From Hafnia paralvei ATCC 29927 (GTDB taxonomy: Bacteria; Pseudomonadota; Gammaproteobacteria; Enterobacterales; Enterobacteriaceae), in assembly GCF_001655005.1 (NCBI RefSeq), contig NZ_LXET01000008.1, positions 1-64,000 of the forward strand: DNA of 64,000 nucleotides, given 5' to 3'. Position numbers and translations under genes: made by a program. Under the pieces are notes generated by a model that did no database searches, was not told the DNA's origin, and worked only from the letters and a program-made list of their open reading frames with translations. Within the stretch, counting starts at the first letter, position 1; each line of letters opens with the position of its first letter. Of the stretch, positions 24,768-34,259 are shown piece by piece.

Positions 24768-25081
24768 TGGCGGCGAATGTCCTGCAATGGCGTAGCGAAG
24801 AGGATACTCTCAAGCTGATTGGCATTCTCGACAGAGATTCGCTAATGAGTTTTTGGGACGATCGCCACACTTTACTTGAAGGTAAGAAACGTCTGGATTT
24901 GAGTGGATTAGAGCGGGTGGACTCTGCAGGGCTAGCGATGTTGGTTCATGTACAAAACACCGGTGCTACTGGCGCTTCTCAGATCGTTATTACCGGTGTG
25001 AGCGAGCGTTTACGCACGTTGATCGCACTCTACAATCTTAATGACATACTTTTGACGGATAGCGTTTTGTTAGCATCCTAA
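24767..25081 (+). CDS. mlaB: Mla complex STAS-domain protein MlaB
   Basis: A 104-residue cytoplasmic STAS domain that stabilises MlaF. The conserved DLSGLERVDSAGLAMLV segment contains the STAS Asp/Ser motif. It overlaps the mlaC stop by one base (TAATG) and is the last gene before a terminator at 25110-25143. Confidence 0.96.
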   Translation: MAANVLQWRSEEDTLKLIGILDRDSLMSFWDDRHTLLEGKKRLDLSGLERVDSAGLAMLVHVQNTGATGASQIVITGVSERLRTLIALYNLNDILLTDSVLLAS

Positions 25082-25109
25082 CTTAGTGCAATTATTAGGA
25101 TTATTTCTA

Positions 25110-25143
25110 AAGCCCTCGATAACGATGCTATCGGGGGCTTTTC
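25110..25143 (+). terminator. Intrinsic terminator of the mla operon
   Basis: AGCCC-TCGATA pairs with TATCG-GGGGCT around a short loop and is followed by TTTT. It lies 30 bases past mlaB. Bases 25144-25380 hold no other gene; the sequence TGCTTCGAATTATCTCGGG near 25290-25308 resembles fragments common in enterobacterial intergenic regions, but I cannot assign it. Confidence 0.8.
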
Positions 25144-25380
25144 TTTGTTTAAGATGGGGCGTATTTCCTCTAATATGGGCGGCTTAAGTTCTTTTTGGCT
25201 TACACCCGTTGCATATGCGTTGGCCGTCTTCGTTTACCTTAGACACATCCCCACGTAAGCCCTGATGGCTAGCTTGATTACCGTCAGTATGTGCTTCGAA
25301 TTATCTCGGGTATAAAGAGCATCTGGCCAAGAATGCTAAAATGGTTTTCTTATTTTTTATAATTCAATGATTGAGCGCCC

Positions 25381-25635
25381 ATGGACAACAATGAAATTAA
25401 AGATGTGTTGATGAACGCATTATCCCTGCAGGAAGCCCATGTGACCGGTGACGGCAGCCACTTTCAGGTGATTGTTGTCGGTGAACAGTTTGCCGGTATG
25501 AGCCGAGTCAAAAAACAGCAGACAGTGTATGCGCCTCTAATGGAATACATTGCAGATAACAGAATTCATGCTCTGTCGATTAAGGCATTCACGCCTGAAG
25601 AATGGCAGCGCGACCGCAAGCTTAACGCATTGTGA
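25381..25635 (+). CDS. ibaG: BolA-family acid stress protein IbaG
   Basis: An 84-residue BolA-like protein that binds monothiol glutaredoxin with iron-sulfur clusters. The sequence [21 protein letters not shown] is nearly the E. coli one ([21 protein letters not shown]), and His and Cys ligand positions follow the family. It stands directly before murA, as in E. coli. Confidence 0.96.
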   Translation: [84 protein letters not shown]

Positions 25636-25701
25636 TCCCCATACTCGCTATTACCGTTCGCGGTGATGGTTGTTTTAAATGATTAACTGAGATCGGTAAT
25701 A

Positions 25702-26961
25702 ATGGATAAATTTCGTGTGCAGGGGCCCACTCGCCTAAGCGGCGAGGTCACCATTTCTGGTGCGAAGAACGCAGCTCTGCCAATTCTGTTCGCTGCATTG
25801 CTGGCTGAAGAGCCGGTAGAAATTCAAAACGTGCCGAAGTTGAAAGACATCGATACGACGATGAAATTGTTAAGCCAATTGGGTGTACGCGTCGAACGTA
25901 ATGGTTCAGTTCATGTGGATGCGAGCAACGTTAATGAGCTGTGCGCGCCTTATGATCTGGTGAAAACCATGCGTGCTTCTATCTGGGCGTTAGGTCCATT
26001 GGTAGCGCGTTTTGGTTATGGTCAGGTTTCTCTGCCCGGTGGTTGTGCAATCGGAGCACGTCCGGTTGACCTACATATCACAGGGTTAGAACAGCTGGGT
26101 GCTGAGATTAAGCTGGAAGAGGGCTACGTTAAAGCCTCTGTCGACGGTCGCCTGAAAGGTGCGCATATCGTCATGGATAAAGTTAGCGTTGGCGCGACAG
26201 TTACCATCATGAGCGCAGCGACGCTGGCTGAAGGGACAACCGTGATTGAAAACGCCGCGCGTGAGCCGGAGATCGTTGATACTGCGAATTTCCTCAATAC
26301 GTTGGGTGCCAAAATCTCGGGCGCCGGTACAGATCGCATTACTATTGAAGGCGTTGCTCGTCTGGGCGGTGGTGTTTACCGCGTATTGCCTGATCGCATT
26401 GAAACCGGTACTTTCCTGATCGCTGCTGCAGTGACTCGTGGAAAAATCATTTGCCGTAATACGCGCCCAGATACTTTGGATGCGGTATTAGCGAAACTGC
26501 GCGAAGCGGGGGCAGATATTGAAGTGGGTGAGGATTGGATCTCGCTGGATATGCATGGCGAGCGCCCAAAAGCGGTTACCGTACGTACCGCCCCACATCC
26601 GGGGTTCCCAACGGATATGCAGGCACAGTTCAGCTTATTGAATCTGGTGGCTGAAGGTACCGGTGTGATCACTGAGACTATCTTTGAAAACCGCTTCATG
26701 CATATTCCTGAGCTTATCCGTATGGGCGCTCATGCTGAGATCGAAGGTAACACGGCGATTTGCTACGGCGTGGAAAAACTGTCTGGTGCACAGGTTATGG
26801 CAACTGACCTGCGTGCGTCTGCAAGTTTGGTGATTGCAGGTTGCGTCGCGGAAGGCACAACTATCGTCGATCGTATTTACCACATCGACCGTGGCTATGA
26901 CCGCATCGAGAACAAATTAAGCGCCTTGGGCGCAAATATCGAGCGTGTTAAAGGCGAGTAA
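25702..26961 (+). CDS. murA: UDP-N-acetylglucosamine 1-carboxyvinyltransferase
   Basis: A 419-residue enzyme for the first committed step of peptidoglycan synthesis. The catalytic, fosfomycin-reactive cysteine is Cys115 in PGGCAIGARPVDLH, so the enzyme is predicted fosfomycin-sensitive. The two inside-out alpha/beta domains and the KNAALPIL substrate motif at the N-terminus are intact. It is followed by a strong bidirectional terminator. Confidence 0.99.
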   Translation: MDKFRVQGPTRLSGEVTISGAKNAALPILFAALLAEEPVEIQNVPKLKDIDTTMKLLSQLGVRVERNGSVHVDASNVNELCAPYDLVKTMRASIWALGPLVARFGYGQVSLPGGCAIGARPVDLHITGLEQLGAEIKLEEGYVKASVDGRLKGAHIVMDKVSVGATVTIMSAATLAEGTTVIENAAREPEIVDTANFLNTLGAKISGAGTDRITIEGVARLGGGVYRVLPDRIETGTFLIAAAVTRGKIICRNTRPDTLDAVLAKLREAGADIEVGEDWISLDMHGERPKAVTVRTAPHPGFPTDMQAQFSLLNLVAEGTGVITETIFENRFMHIPELIRMGAHAEIEGNTAICYGVEKLSGAQVMATDLRASASLVIAGCVAEGTTIVDRIYHIDRGYDRIENKLSALGANIERVKGE

Positions 26962-26981
26962 TTCTGCCTGAGCTTAAAAAT

Positions 26982-27012
26982 AAAAACGCCATCTTTCGAT
27001 GGCGTTTTTTTA
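26982..27012. terminator. Bidirectional terminator between murA and degS
   Basis: A-rich flank, then ACGCCATC pairing with GATGGCGT around TTTC, then a T-run. It separates the convergent murA (plus) and degS (minus) genes and can serve both. Confidence 0.92.
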
Positions 27013-27040
27013 TGTTCACTGATCAAGCGAGCCGAACAAG

Positions 27041-28117
27041 CTAATCTACGTTCGGGAACTCTTCAATTGTCACGCTAAGCGTCATGCGTTCGCCATTGCG
27101 CATAATGATAACGGGAACAACGGTGCCAGGGCGAATTTCGGCGACCTGATCCATGGTTTCAGCGGCGCTGACGGCAGGCTTACCGTCTACATTAAGCACG
27201 ATATCTCCGGGTTGGATCCCAGCATTTGCAGCTGGCCCATTAGCCGCAACATCCCGCACGATAATGCCCTGAATTCGTTCCATTGCATTGGCCTGAGGCT
27301 GGTTTCTTGCTGGCGCAATTTCACGCCCGCTCACGCCGATAAAGCCGCGAATAACGCGTCCGTCGCGGATCAGTTTTGCCATAATTTTGCTAGAAAGAGC
27401 GGTAGGGATAGCAAAACCGATACCCTCGGGGGTTTCGCCATCGTTGCTTTTGTCTAGTGATAGCGTGTTGATGCCGACGAGTTCGCCCAGCGTGTTAACC
27501 AATGCGCCGCCAGAGTTACCGTGATTGATGGAGGCATCGGTTTGTAAAAAGTTCTGGTGCCCATAGGTGCTTAAACCGACACGCCCAGTAGCACTGATAA
27601 TTCCCTGCGTGGTCGTTTGCCCAATGTTGTATGGGTTACCAATGGCGAGCACTACGTCACCAATATGAGGCACTCGCGAAGGGTTTATCGTAATGACTGG
27701 CAAATTAGTGGCTTCAATTTTCAGCACGGCTAAATCGGTGAGCGTATCAGAACCGACCAGCATGGCCTCAAAGACACGGCCATCTTGTAATGCGACGACG
27801 ATTTGGTCTGCGCCGCTGACCACGTGTTTATTGGTAAGAATGTAACCCTTGCTGTCCATGATAACGCCTGAACCCAGAGTTTTGATCGCCAATCCATTAT
27901 TGCCCTGACCGTTGTTGCTCATGCTGCCGTTGTATACGTTAACGACGGCAGGGGCTGCACGTTTCACCGCAGAGTTATAGCTGACGGGGGACTCTTCAAA
28001 CGACGCCGTTTTAAACAGCGAGAACAGTCCTGCCGGACGCAGTGATGGCACCGCAATCAGCAAAATGATGGCTACCACAAAACCCAGAAAAACTGAGCGT
28101 AATATCTTAGTAAACAT
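27041..28117 (-). CDS. degS: Site-1 protease DegS, sigma-E stress sensor
   Basis: A 358-residue inner-membrane anchored serine protease that cleaves RseA when its PDZ domain binds misfolded porin C-termini. It has an N-terminal membrane anchor (about residues 7-26), the trypsin-like triad His (ITNKHVV in LTNKHVV), Asp (TDLAVLKI) and Ser (HGNSGGALV), then one PDZ domain. The ATG at 28117 (MFTKILRSV) is the family start. Confidence 0.97.
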   Translation of the reverse strand: MFTKILRSVFLGFVVAIILLIAVPSLRPAGLFSLFKTASFEESPVSYNSAVKRAAPAVVNVYNGSMSNNGQGNNGLAIKTLGSGVIMDSKGYILTNKHVVSGADQIVVALQDGRVFEAMLVGSDTLTDLAVLKIEATNLPVITINPSRVPHIGDVVLAIGNPYNIGQTTTQGIISATGRVGLSTYGHQNFLQTDASINHGNSGGALVNTLGELVGINTLSLDKSNDGETPEGIGFAIPTALSSKIMAKLIRDGRVIRGFIGVSGREIAPARNQPQANAMERIQGIIVRDVAANGPAANAGIQPGDIVLNVDGKPAVSAAETMDQVAEIRPGTVVPVIIMRNGERMTLSVTIEEFPNVD

Positions 28118-28162
28118 GAAGTTTCTGAAAGGGTAAGAAAAGATACGCGAAGGATAACAGAG

Positions 28163-28197
28163 AAAATCGGGCACGGCACACGCCTATGCCCGATTTT
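28163..28197 (-). terminator. Terminator between degQ and degS
   Basis: On the minus strand AATCGGGCA pairs with TGCCCGATT around a 13-base loop, followed by a short T-run. It suggests degQ and degS are largely separate transcription units, as in E. coli. Confidence 0.7.
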
Positions 28198-28238
28198 TGT
28201 GCGGTTTTTGTATAATTAGTGCTTTTGTTAAAGCAATA

Positions 28239-29570
28239 TTAGCGAATCAGCAGATACAGACCTTCACCGTTGCGTAGCATGTGCAGAGCGATAACCGGTG
28301 GGTTAGCTGCCAGCGCTTTACGTAAGGATGCGATATCGCGGATACGTTCGCTGTTGACGCCGATGATCAGGTCGCCTTTATGCATTCCCATCTGAGCAGC
28401 GACGGAACCTTTTGCCACGTCGTCGATCTTGATACCCGGAGTGCCTTTGACATCGCCATCGCTCAAGGTGGCGCCTTGCAGAGCTGGGCTGATATTTTCG
28501 GCCTGAGTCGTGGTTACTCCGCTATTTTCCAACGTCACAGGAATGACGAGTGGTTTGCCATTACGCAGCAGGCCAAGTTTCAACACGGTGCCTGGTGCCG
28601 CAGAGCCTATTTTGGCGCGTAGCTCGGCGAAACTACTGAGCGGGTTGCCATCTAAGGCTGTAATGACATCGCCTGCTTTAATTCCGGCTTTGGCCGCGGC
28701 AGAGTTAGGCAAAACCTCGTTAACGAAGGCTCCACGCTGAGCTTCCAACTTGAAGGCCTGAGCTAAGTCAGCCGTCATTTCACGGCCACGAATGCCGAGC
28801 ACTCCGCGTTTGACTTCGCCATATTTGATCAGTTGGGCGCTCAGGCTCTGAGCCATATTGCTAGGAATGGCAAAGCCGATACCGACGTTACCGCCGCCAG
28901 GCGCTAAAATAGCGGTATTAATGCCAATGAGCTCACCGTTGAGGTTAATCAGAGCACCGCCGGAGTTACCGCGGTTGATCGCTGCATCGGTCTGAATAAA
29001 GTTTTCTAAACCTTCAAGGTTCAAACCGCTACGGCCTAATGCGGACACAATCCCTGAGGTTGCCGTTTGCCCAATGCCAAACGGATTACCAACGGCAACG
29101 GCAAAATCACCTACTCGCAGTTTGTCTGAATCAGCGATTTTTATCGCAGTCAGGTTTTTTGCATCGGTCAGTTGGATTAGCGCGATATCAGATTGCTCGT
29201 CACGGCCAATCAGTTTGGCTACGTATTCGCGGCCATCGTTAAGCTGTACTTTGATCGTTGTTGCGTTGCTAATGACGTGGTTATTTGTCAGGACATAACC
29301 CTTTGCGGCATCAATAATGACACCAGAGCCCAAACCTTCAAATTGGCGTTCTCCGCCCTTAGTTTCGGGTGTCGGTTTGGTATTTTGCATGCCTTCAACG
29401 TGAACGCTGACCACGGCTGGTAACACTTTTTCCAACATTGGCGCCAAGCTCGGAACATTTTGTCCGGCAACAATGGGCGGCAACGTTGCATTGGCTATTG
29501 GTGCAGACAACATTGTTAAGCCCATGCTTAAAGCGAGTGTACTGAGTAATAAAGATTTTTTCTTCATCAT
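28239..29570 (-). CDS. degQ: Periplasmic serine endoprotease DegQ
   Basis: An HtrA-family protease/chaperone of about 443 residues. A signal peptide is followed by the protease domain with triad His (LTNNHVIS), Asp (SDIALIQL) and Ser (RGNSGGALI), then two PDZ domains. The LA loop between EGMQNTKP and FEGLGSGV is clearly shorter than in E. coli DegQ. The start is uncertain among ATG 29585, 29570 and 29567; MMKKKSLLLS at 29570 gives a normal signal peptide. Confidence 0.95.
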   Translation of the reverse strand: MMKKKSLLLSTLALSMGLTMLSAPIANATLPPIVAGQNVPSLAPMLEKVLPAVVSVHVEGMQNTKPTPETKGGERQFEGLGSGVIIDAAKGYVLTNNHVISNATTIKVQLNDGREYVAKLIGRDEQSDIALIQLTDAKNLTAIKIADSDKLRVGDFAVAVGNPFGIGQTATSGIVSALGRSGLNLEGLENFIQTDAAINRGNSGGALINLNGELIGINTAILAPGGGNVGIGFAIPSNMAQSLSAQLIKYGEVKRGVLGIRGREMTADLAQAFKLEAQRGAFVNEVLPNSAAAKAGIKAGDVITALDGNPLSSFAELRAKIGSAAPGTVLKLGLLRNGKPLVIPVTLENSGVTTTQAENISPALQGATLSDGDVKGTPGIKIDDVAKGSVAAQMGMHKGDLIIGVNSERIRDIASLRKALAANPPVIALHMLRNGEGLYLLIR

Positions 29571-29710
29571 TGAATGGTTTCTCATGGCCTATATAAGGTG
29601 TCAATGTGTCTCAGGCGAAGTAAATTCACTGTGTTACTCAGAACGAAGAGCGCGTATTAAGTTCCACAATTTCAGAATAATAAAGTGGGTATTGGGAAGA
29701 AAGATTAAAA

Positions 29711-29735
29711 GGTGGCTGTTAGAAAAACAGCCACC
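29711..29735 (-). terminator. Terminator after zapG
   Basis: GGTGGCTGTT (29711-29720) pairs perfectly with AACAGCCACC (29726-29735) around a five-base loop. On the minus strand it is followed by TTTTAAT, ending the zapG transcript 10 bases past its stop. Confidence 0.8.
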
Positions 29736-29744
29736 GAAGAGCGA

Positions 29745-30140
29745 TTATTTGTCGCGACGTTCAGCGCGTAGTAAGCCTGATGCACCTTCAGAGTAATCGC
29801 GAGGTGGGAATTCTACAGGGGCTTGATCGTTATCGGCTTCGGTCAGACGATAGCGGAATGGATTGTCCTGTGGCGGCATATCCGGTAGCAGATTATTCGA
29901 GCTTTTCGCCATGTGTTGGTAAAGCTGGCGATAATCGTTCGCCATGTTATCCAGCAGTTCAGCACTGTGAGCAAAGTGGCTCACTAACTCTTGACGATAT
30001 TGCTCCAATTCGTTTTTGCTTTTTTCCAGCTCGTTTTGCAGCACCTGCTGCTGACGGAGTTTTCGGTTGCCAAAACGCATCGCTACCGCACCAATCACGA
30101 TACCGACGACTAAACCAATAAGCGCATACTCCCAGGTCAT
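29745..30140 (-). CDS. zapG: Cell-division protein ZapG (formerly YhcB)
   Basis: A 131-residue protein with one N-terminal membrane helix (MTWEYALIGLVVGIVIG) and a long cytoplasmic coiled coil (about residues 30-85), then a disordered tail ending GASGLLRAERRDK. It matches E. coli ZapG/YhcB along the whole length. The ATG at 30140 is the family start; a longer upstream frame is not supported. It links the divisome and envelope growth in E. coli. Confidence 0.95.
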   Translation of the reverse strand: MTWEYALIGLVVGIVIGAVAMRFGNRKLRQQQVLQNELEKSKNELEQYRQELVSHFAHSAELLDNMANDYRQLYQHMAKSSNNLLPDMPPQDNPFRYRLTEADNDQAPVEFPPRDYSEGASGLLRAERRDK

Positions 30141-30423
30141 GATGACTCCTATCTGTATATAGAATGTGCTTTCGTTTGCTATTTTACTTAGTAGGGGTTC
30201 AACGACATATCCTACACATAAGCACACTATAACCGTTAACCTTGTCTGAGTGGAATCCTGAAGGTGTATTGCTGAGAGGTTTTCGTGCAAAAACAATCTG
30301 CACTACGAGACAAAACATCGTTAACAGGCGACAATTGGTCGTTAAGCTGCGCGAAAAGCAGCGTTTGTGATTTTTAAAATTGTTTACAACAAAGATAATA
30401 ATTCAGTAGGGACCCTGTACCTG

Positions 30424-31572
30424 ATGCCATCAAATCGCACAACGTCCGTGATGACGCCTGCAATGCTGTACCAGCAGGCGTTAGATGCCGGAGATTACCA
30501 GCCTGATGCCGTGCAGCGGCAAACTGTCGATGCCCTGACTATTATTCAGCAGGCGCTTATTGAAAAAGAAAATGCAACGCCACCGTCAGAGAGCGGCGGA
30601 CTGCGCGGCCGCTTGCAACGACTATGGGGGAAGCCCACGTCTAAGCAGCAAGTCCCCGTCCAAGGTCTGTATATGTGGGGCGGTGTTGGGCGAGGAAAAA
30701 CATGGCTGATGGATATGTTTTTCCATAGCCTTCCCGGTGAACGCAAACTGCGCCTGCATTTCCATCGCTTTATGCTGCGTGTGCAGGAAGAATTGGTCGC
30801 GCTTCAGGGGCATGAAAATCCGCTTGAAATCATCGCCGACGGCTTTAAAGCCGAAACTGACGTGCTGTGCTTTGATGAGTTTTTTGTGTCTGATATTACT
30901 GACGCTATGCTACTAGGAACTTTACTACAGGCTCTTTTTGCTCGCGGCATTACGCTGGTATCAACATCGAATATCCCGCCGGATAATCTTTACTATAACG
31001 GTTTGCAGCGTGCGCGCTTCCTGCCCGCGATCGATCTTATAAAGCAGTATTGTACTGTGATGAACGTGGACGCCGGCATTGATTATCGCTTGCGTACCCT
31101 GACACAGGCGGGGCTCTATTTTTCGCCGATGAATAATGAAACACGACACCACATGGATGAGATGTTTGCCAAACTGGCCGGTAACGTGGGTGAAATCAAT
31201 CCAGTATTAGAAATTAATCATCGCCCGCTCCCTGCATTGTGCCGTTCGAGTGGCGTATTAGCCGTTGAGTTTTCGGTGCTGTGCGAAGACGCGCGCAGCC
31301 AGCTTGATTACATAGCGCTTTCTCGTAGCTATCACACTGTTTTTTTGCATCACGTCAAGAAGATGGACAAACTAAACGAAAATGCCGCTCGTCGTTTTTT
31401 AGCGCTGGTCGATGAATTCTACGAGCGGCACGTAAAATTGATCATTAGCGCTGAGTTATCGATGTTTGAGATCTATCAGGGTGAGCATCTTAAGTTTGAA
31501 TATCAGCGCTGTTTGTCGCGTCTACAGGAGATGCAGAGTGAGGATTACCTGCGTCTAGAGCATTTACCGTAA
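30424..31572 (+). CDS. zapE: Cell-division AFG1-like ATPase ZapE
   Basis: A 382-residue P-loop ATPase that destabilises FtsZ polymers during division under stress. Walker A GGVGRGKTWLMD (about residues 84-95) and Walker B VLCFDEFFVSD are intact. The ATG at 30424 is preferred over a GTG at 30367 because of family length; the ribosome site AGGGA lies about 11 bases upstream. ATG 30451 is an alternative. Confidence 0.94.
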   Translation: MPSNRTTSVMTPAMLYQQALDAGDYQPDAVQRQTVDALTIIQQALIEKENATPPSESGGLRGRLQRLWGKPTSKQQVPVQGLYMWGGVGRGKTWLMDMFFHSLPGERKLRLHFHRFMLRVQEELVALQGHENPLEIIADGFKAETDVLCFDEFFVSDITDAMLLGTLLQALFARGITLVSTSNIPPDNLYYNGLQRARFLPAIDLIKQYCTVMNVDAGIDYRLRTLTQAGLYFSPMNNETRHHMDEMFAKLAGNVGEINPVLEINHRPLPALCRSSGVLAVEFSVLCEDARSQLDYIALSRSYHTVFLHHVKKMDKLNENAARRFLALVDEFYERHVKLIISAELSMFEIYQGEHLKFEYQRCLSRLQEMQSEDYLRLEHLP

Positions 31573-31593
31573 AGGTTTGTTTAAAAAACACTC

Positions 31594-31621
31594 GCATCCG
31601 GTGTTGTTGTCTACCGGATGC
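31594..31621 (+). other. Stem-loop after zapE
   Basis: GCATCCGGT (31594-31602) pairs with ACCGGATGC (31613-31621). No T-run follows directly, so it is a weak terminator or 3' stem about 20 bases past the zapE stop. Confidence 0.55.
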
Positions 31622-31622
31622 A

Positions 31623-31863
31623 GTCACAAAATCAATTTTACCCCGAAAAATTATTCGATCTTTAGATTCTACTTCTCTATAATCTTGCGACCCCACGTTA
31701 CAACGAAGTTTTTTTTCCCAAAAACTTTATGTGCCGGCATTGGCTATTCGAAGGGGTAGGTTTGCTGGACGATGGTCGTGTGAGCCTCTAATACATTTAC
31801 TTTTTTACACAGGTAAGCGTTTGGGTGTTCACCAACGTGTAACTTAAATTGGGTAAGCTTTTA
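31623..31863 (+). promoter_or_regulatory. Promoter and leader region of rplM-rpsI
   Basis: The 241 bases before rplM carry no gene and end with GGGTAAGCTTTTA directly before ATG 31864. In E. coli L13 represses its own operon through a structure in this leader. I see AT-rich promoter-like sequence near 31650-31720 but could not settle a -35/-10 pair or fold the operator by eye. Confidence 0.5.
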
Positions 31864-32292
31864 ATGAAAACTTTTACAGCTAAGCCAGAAACCGTAAAAC
31901 GTGACTGGTACGTAGTTGATGCAGACGGCAAGACTCTGGGCCGTTTGGCTACCGAACTGGCTCGTCGCCTGCGTGGCAAGCATAAAGCGGAATACACTCC
32001 GCACGTTGATACTGGTGATTACATCATCGTTCTGAACGCAGAAAAAGTTGCTGTAACCGGCAACAAGCGTTCTGACAAGATTTATTACCATCACACCGGC
32101 CACATCGGTGGTATCAAACAAGCGACCTTTGAAGAGATGATTGCTCGCCACCCTGAGCGTGTCATTGAGATCGCGGTTAAAGGCATGCTGCCGAAGGGCC
32201 CGCTGGGTCGTGCTATGTACCGTAAACTGAAAGTTTACGCAGGTAACGAGCACAATCACGCGGCACAGCAACCGCAAGTTCTTGACATTTAA
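31864..32292 (+). CDS. rplM: 50S ribosomal protein L13
   Basis: A 142-residue ribosomal protein nearly identical to E. coli L13 (MKTFTAKPETVKRDWYVVDA). It is an early assembly protein of the large subunit. The ATG at 31864 is the family start and is followed by rpsI after 15 bases. Confidence 0.99.
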   Translation: MKTFTAKPETVKRDWYVVDADGKTLGRLATELARRLRGKHKAEYTPHVDTGDYIIVLNAEKVAVTGNKRSDKIYYHHTGHIGGIKQATFEEMIARHPERVIEIAVKGMLPKGPLGRAMYRKLKVYAGNEHNHAAQQPQVLDI

Positions 32293-32307
32293 TCGGGATT
32301 ATAGGCA

Positions 32308-32700
32308 ATGGCTGAAACTCAATACTACGGCACTGGTCGCCGCAAAAGCTCCGCCGCTCGCGTTTTTATCAAGCCGGGTAGTGGTAACATCGTAATTAAC
32401 CAGCGCAGCCTGGAACAGTACTTCGGTCGCGAAACTGCCCGCATGGTAGTTCGTCAGCCGCTGGAACTGGTCGACATGGTTGGTAAATTTGACCTGTACA
32501 TCACTGTTAAAGGTGGTGGTATTTCTGGTCAGGCTGGTGCAATCCGTCACGGTATCACTCGTGCACTGATGGAATATGATGAGTCTCTGCGTGGCGAACT
32601 GCGTAAAGCAGGTTTCGTTACCCGTGATGCTCGTCAGGTTGAACGTAAGAAAGTCGGTCTGCGTAAAGCACGTCGTCGTCCTCAGTTCTCCAAACGTTAA
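32308..32700 (+). CDS. rpsI: 30S ribosomal protein S9
   Basis: A 130-residue ribosomal protein whose C-terminal tail ending RRPQFSKR reaches the P-site tRNA. Sequence and length match E. coli S9. It forms an operon with rplM, ended by a strong terminator. Confidence 0.99.
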   Translation: MAETQYYGTGRRKSSAARVFIKPGSGNIVINQRSLEQYFGRETARMVVRQPLELVDMVGKFDLYITVKGGGISGQAGAIRHGITRALMEYDESLRGELRKAGFVTRDARQVERKKVGLRKARRRPQFSKR

Positions 32701-32731
32701 TGTTTTTCTGCTTCGGCAGAACATTAATACT

Positions 32732-32757
32732 AAAAGCCCGGCTTGCCGGGCTTTTTT
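32732..32757 (+). terminator. Intrinsic terminator of rplM-rpsI
   Basis: AAAAGCCCGGC pairs with GCCGGGCTTTT across a two-base centre, followed by a T-run. A smaller UUCG-capped hairpin, TTCTGC/GCAGAA (32706-32721), stands just before it. Bases 32758-33046 hold the sspA promoter region and nothing else recognised. Confidence 0.95.
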
Positions 32758-33046
32758 GTACCTATAAAATTCCAGAAAGCTCGGAAATTTACGTGTTGTA
32801 AACTTATTACACTATGAAATAACCAACGCTTCCCCACAACACGGCCAAATTCTGTTAAACTATCTCCCACTTTTGCGCCCTGTTATCCGTACAATTGTTG
32901 AGCAATAGAGGCTGTAAATAATCTAACCCATTATTTATACATCGATTTTATAGCTTATGCGGTTTACAGGTGTGACAACAAATCTCTGGATAGCGCTCTT
33001 AATGGCGACTATTCATACCGTTTTCTAGATAAACTTGGAGGTTTTC

Positions 33047-33688
33047 ATGGCTGTCGCTGCCAACAAACGTTCGGTAATGACGCTGTTTTCCGGCCCGACC
33101 GACATCTTTAGCCATCAAGTACGTATCGTACTGGCTGAAAAGGGTGTCAGCGTCGAGATTGAGCAGGTCGAGATGGATAACCTGCCGCAGGATCTGATTG
33201 ACCTCAACCCGTACCGCACAGTACCAACGTTGGTTGACCGTGAACTGACTCTGTATGAATCCCGCATCATCATGGAATATCTGGATGAACGTTTCCCTCA
33301 TCCACCACTGATGCCAGTTTATCCCGTTGCCCGTGGCGAAAGCCGTCTGATGATGCATCGCATCGAAAACGACTGGTATTCACTGCTGCACAAAATTGAA
33401 AAAGGCACCGCTCAGGAAGCTGATAACGCGCGTAAACAGCTGCGTGAAGAGTTGCTGGCAATTGCCCCTGTCTTTACTCAGAAGCCATTCTTCATGAGCG
33501 ACGAGTTCAGTCTGGTTGACTGCTATTTGGCTCCGCTGTTGTGGCGTTTGCCGGTGCTGGGCATTGAACTGTCTGGTGCAGGTTCTAAAGAATTGAAGAT
33601 CTACATGACTCGTGTCTTTGAGCGTGATGCATTCTTGGCTTCTATGACCGAAGCTGAGCGCGAAATGCGTCTGCACACCCGAGGCTAA
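33047..33688 (+). CDS. sspA: Stringent starvation protein A
   Basis: A 213-residue glutathione-transferase-like protein that binds RNA polymerase and acts in stationary-phase and acid stress regulation. The ATG at 33047 follows GGAGG and starts MAVAANKRSVMTLFSGPTD as in E. coli. The PHPP motif of the RNA-polymerase contact surface is present in FPHPPLMPVYPV. It is followed after two bases by sspB. Confidence 0.97.
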   Translation: MAVAANKRSVMTLFSGPTDIFSHQVRIVLAEKGVSVEIEQVEMDNLPQDLIDLNPYRTVPTLVDRELTLYESRIIMEYLDERFPHPPLMPVYPVARGESRLMMHRIENDWYSLLHKIEKGTAQEADNARKQLREELLAIAPVFTQKPFFMSDEFSLVDCYLAPLLWRLPVLGIELSGAGSKELKIYMTRVFERDAFLASMTEAEREMRLHTRG

Positions 33689-33690
33689 TC

Positions 33691-34188
33691 ATGGAATTGT
33701 CTCAAATGTCGCCACGCCGTCCTTTCTTGCTGCGTGCCTTCTATGAGTGGTTGCTTGATAACCAGCTTACGCCGCATCTGGTGGTTGATGTTAACCGCCA
33801 CGGTGTGATGGTGCCGATGGAGTTTGCCCGCGATGGTCAAATCGTGTTGAACATCGCACCGCGGGCGGTGGGTAATCTAGAGCTGGGTGATGATGCCGTT
33901 CGTTTTAATGCACGGTTCGGTGGCGTTCCTCGCAACGTGTATGTGCCGATTTCTGCTGTGATGGCAATTTATTCGCGTGAAAATGGTGCAGGCACGATGT
34001 TTGAACCAGAACCCGCTTATGAGAATGAGATGCCACTGATGTCAGTGGAAGATGAAGAGGCGTCGAGCGAGCCTAGCATGACGGTGATTGATGGCAATTT
34101 ACCGGATTCATCGACAGAGTCTGATGATGATGGCGATGAGCCAACGCCGCCGCCGCGTGGTCGTCCTTCACTTCGCGTCGTGAAGTAA
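33691..34188 (+). CDS. sspB: ClpXP adaptor SspB
   Basis: A 165-residue adaptor that delivers ssrA-tagged proteins to ClpXP. The folded domain is at about residues 1-110, followed by a long acidic linker and the C-terminal ClpX-binding XB motif GRPSLRVVK. It lies two bases after sspA and ends at a perfect terminator. Confidence 0.97.
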   Translation: MELSQMSPRRPFLLRAFYEWLLDNQLTPHLVVDVNRHGVMVPMEFARDGQIVLNIAPRAVGNLELGDDAVRFNARFGGVPRNVYVPISAVMAIYSRENGAGTMFEPEPAYENEMPLMSVEDEEASSEPSMTVIDGNLPDSSTESDDDGDEPTPPPRGRPSLRVVK

Positions 34189-34203
34189 TCTCTTGAAGAC
34201 AGT

Positions 34204-34233
34204 AAAAAAGCCAGTCATATGACTGGCTTTTTT
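34204..34233. terminator. Bidirectional terminator between sspB and the RpiR regulator gene
   Basis: A fully self-complementary 30-base sequence: A-run, GCCAGTCATATGACTGGC, T-run. It separates the convergent sspB (plus) and regulator (minus) genes. Confidence 0.93.
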
Positions 34234-34259
34234 GTTTTTGAAATCTCAAAAATAGCCGC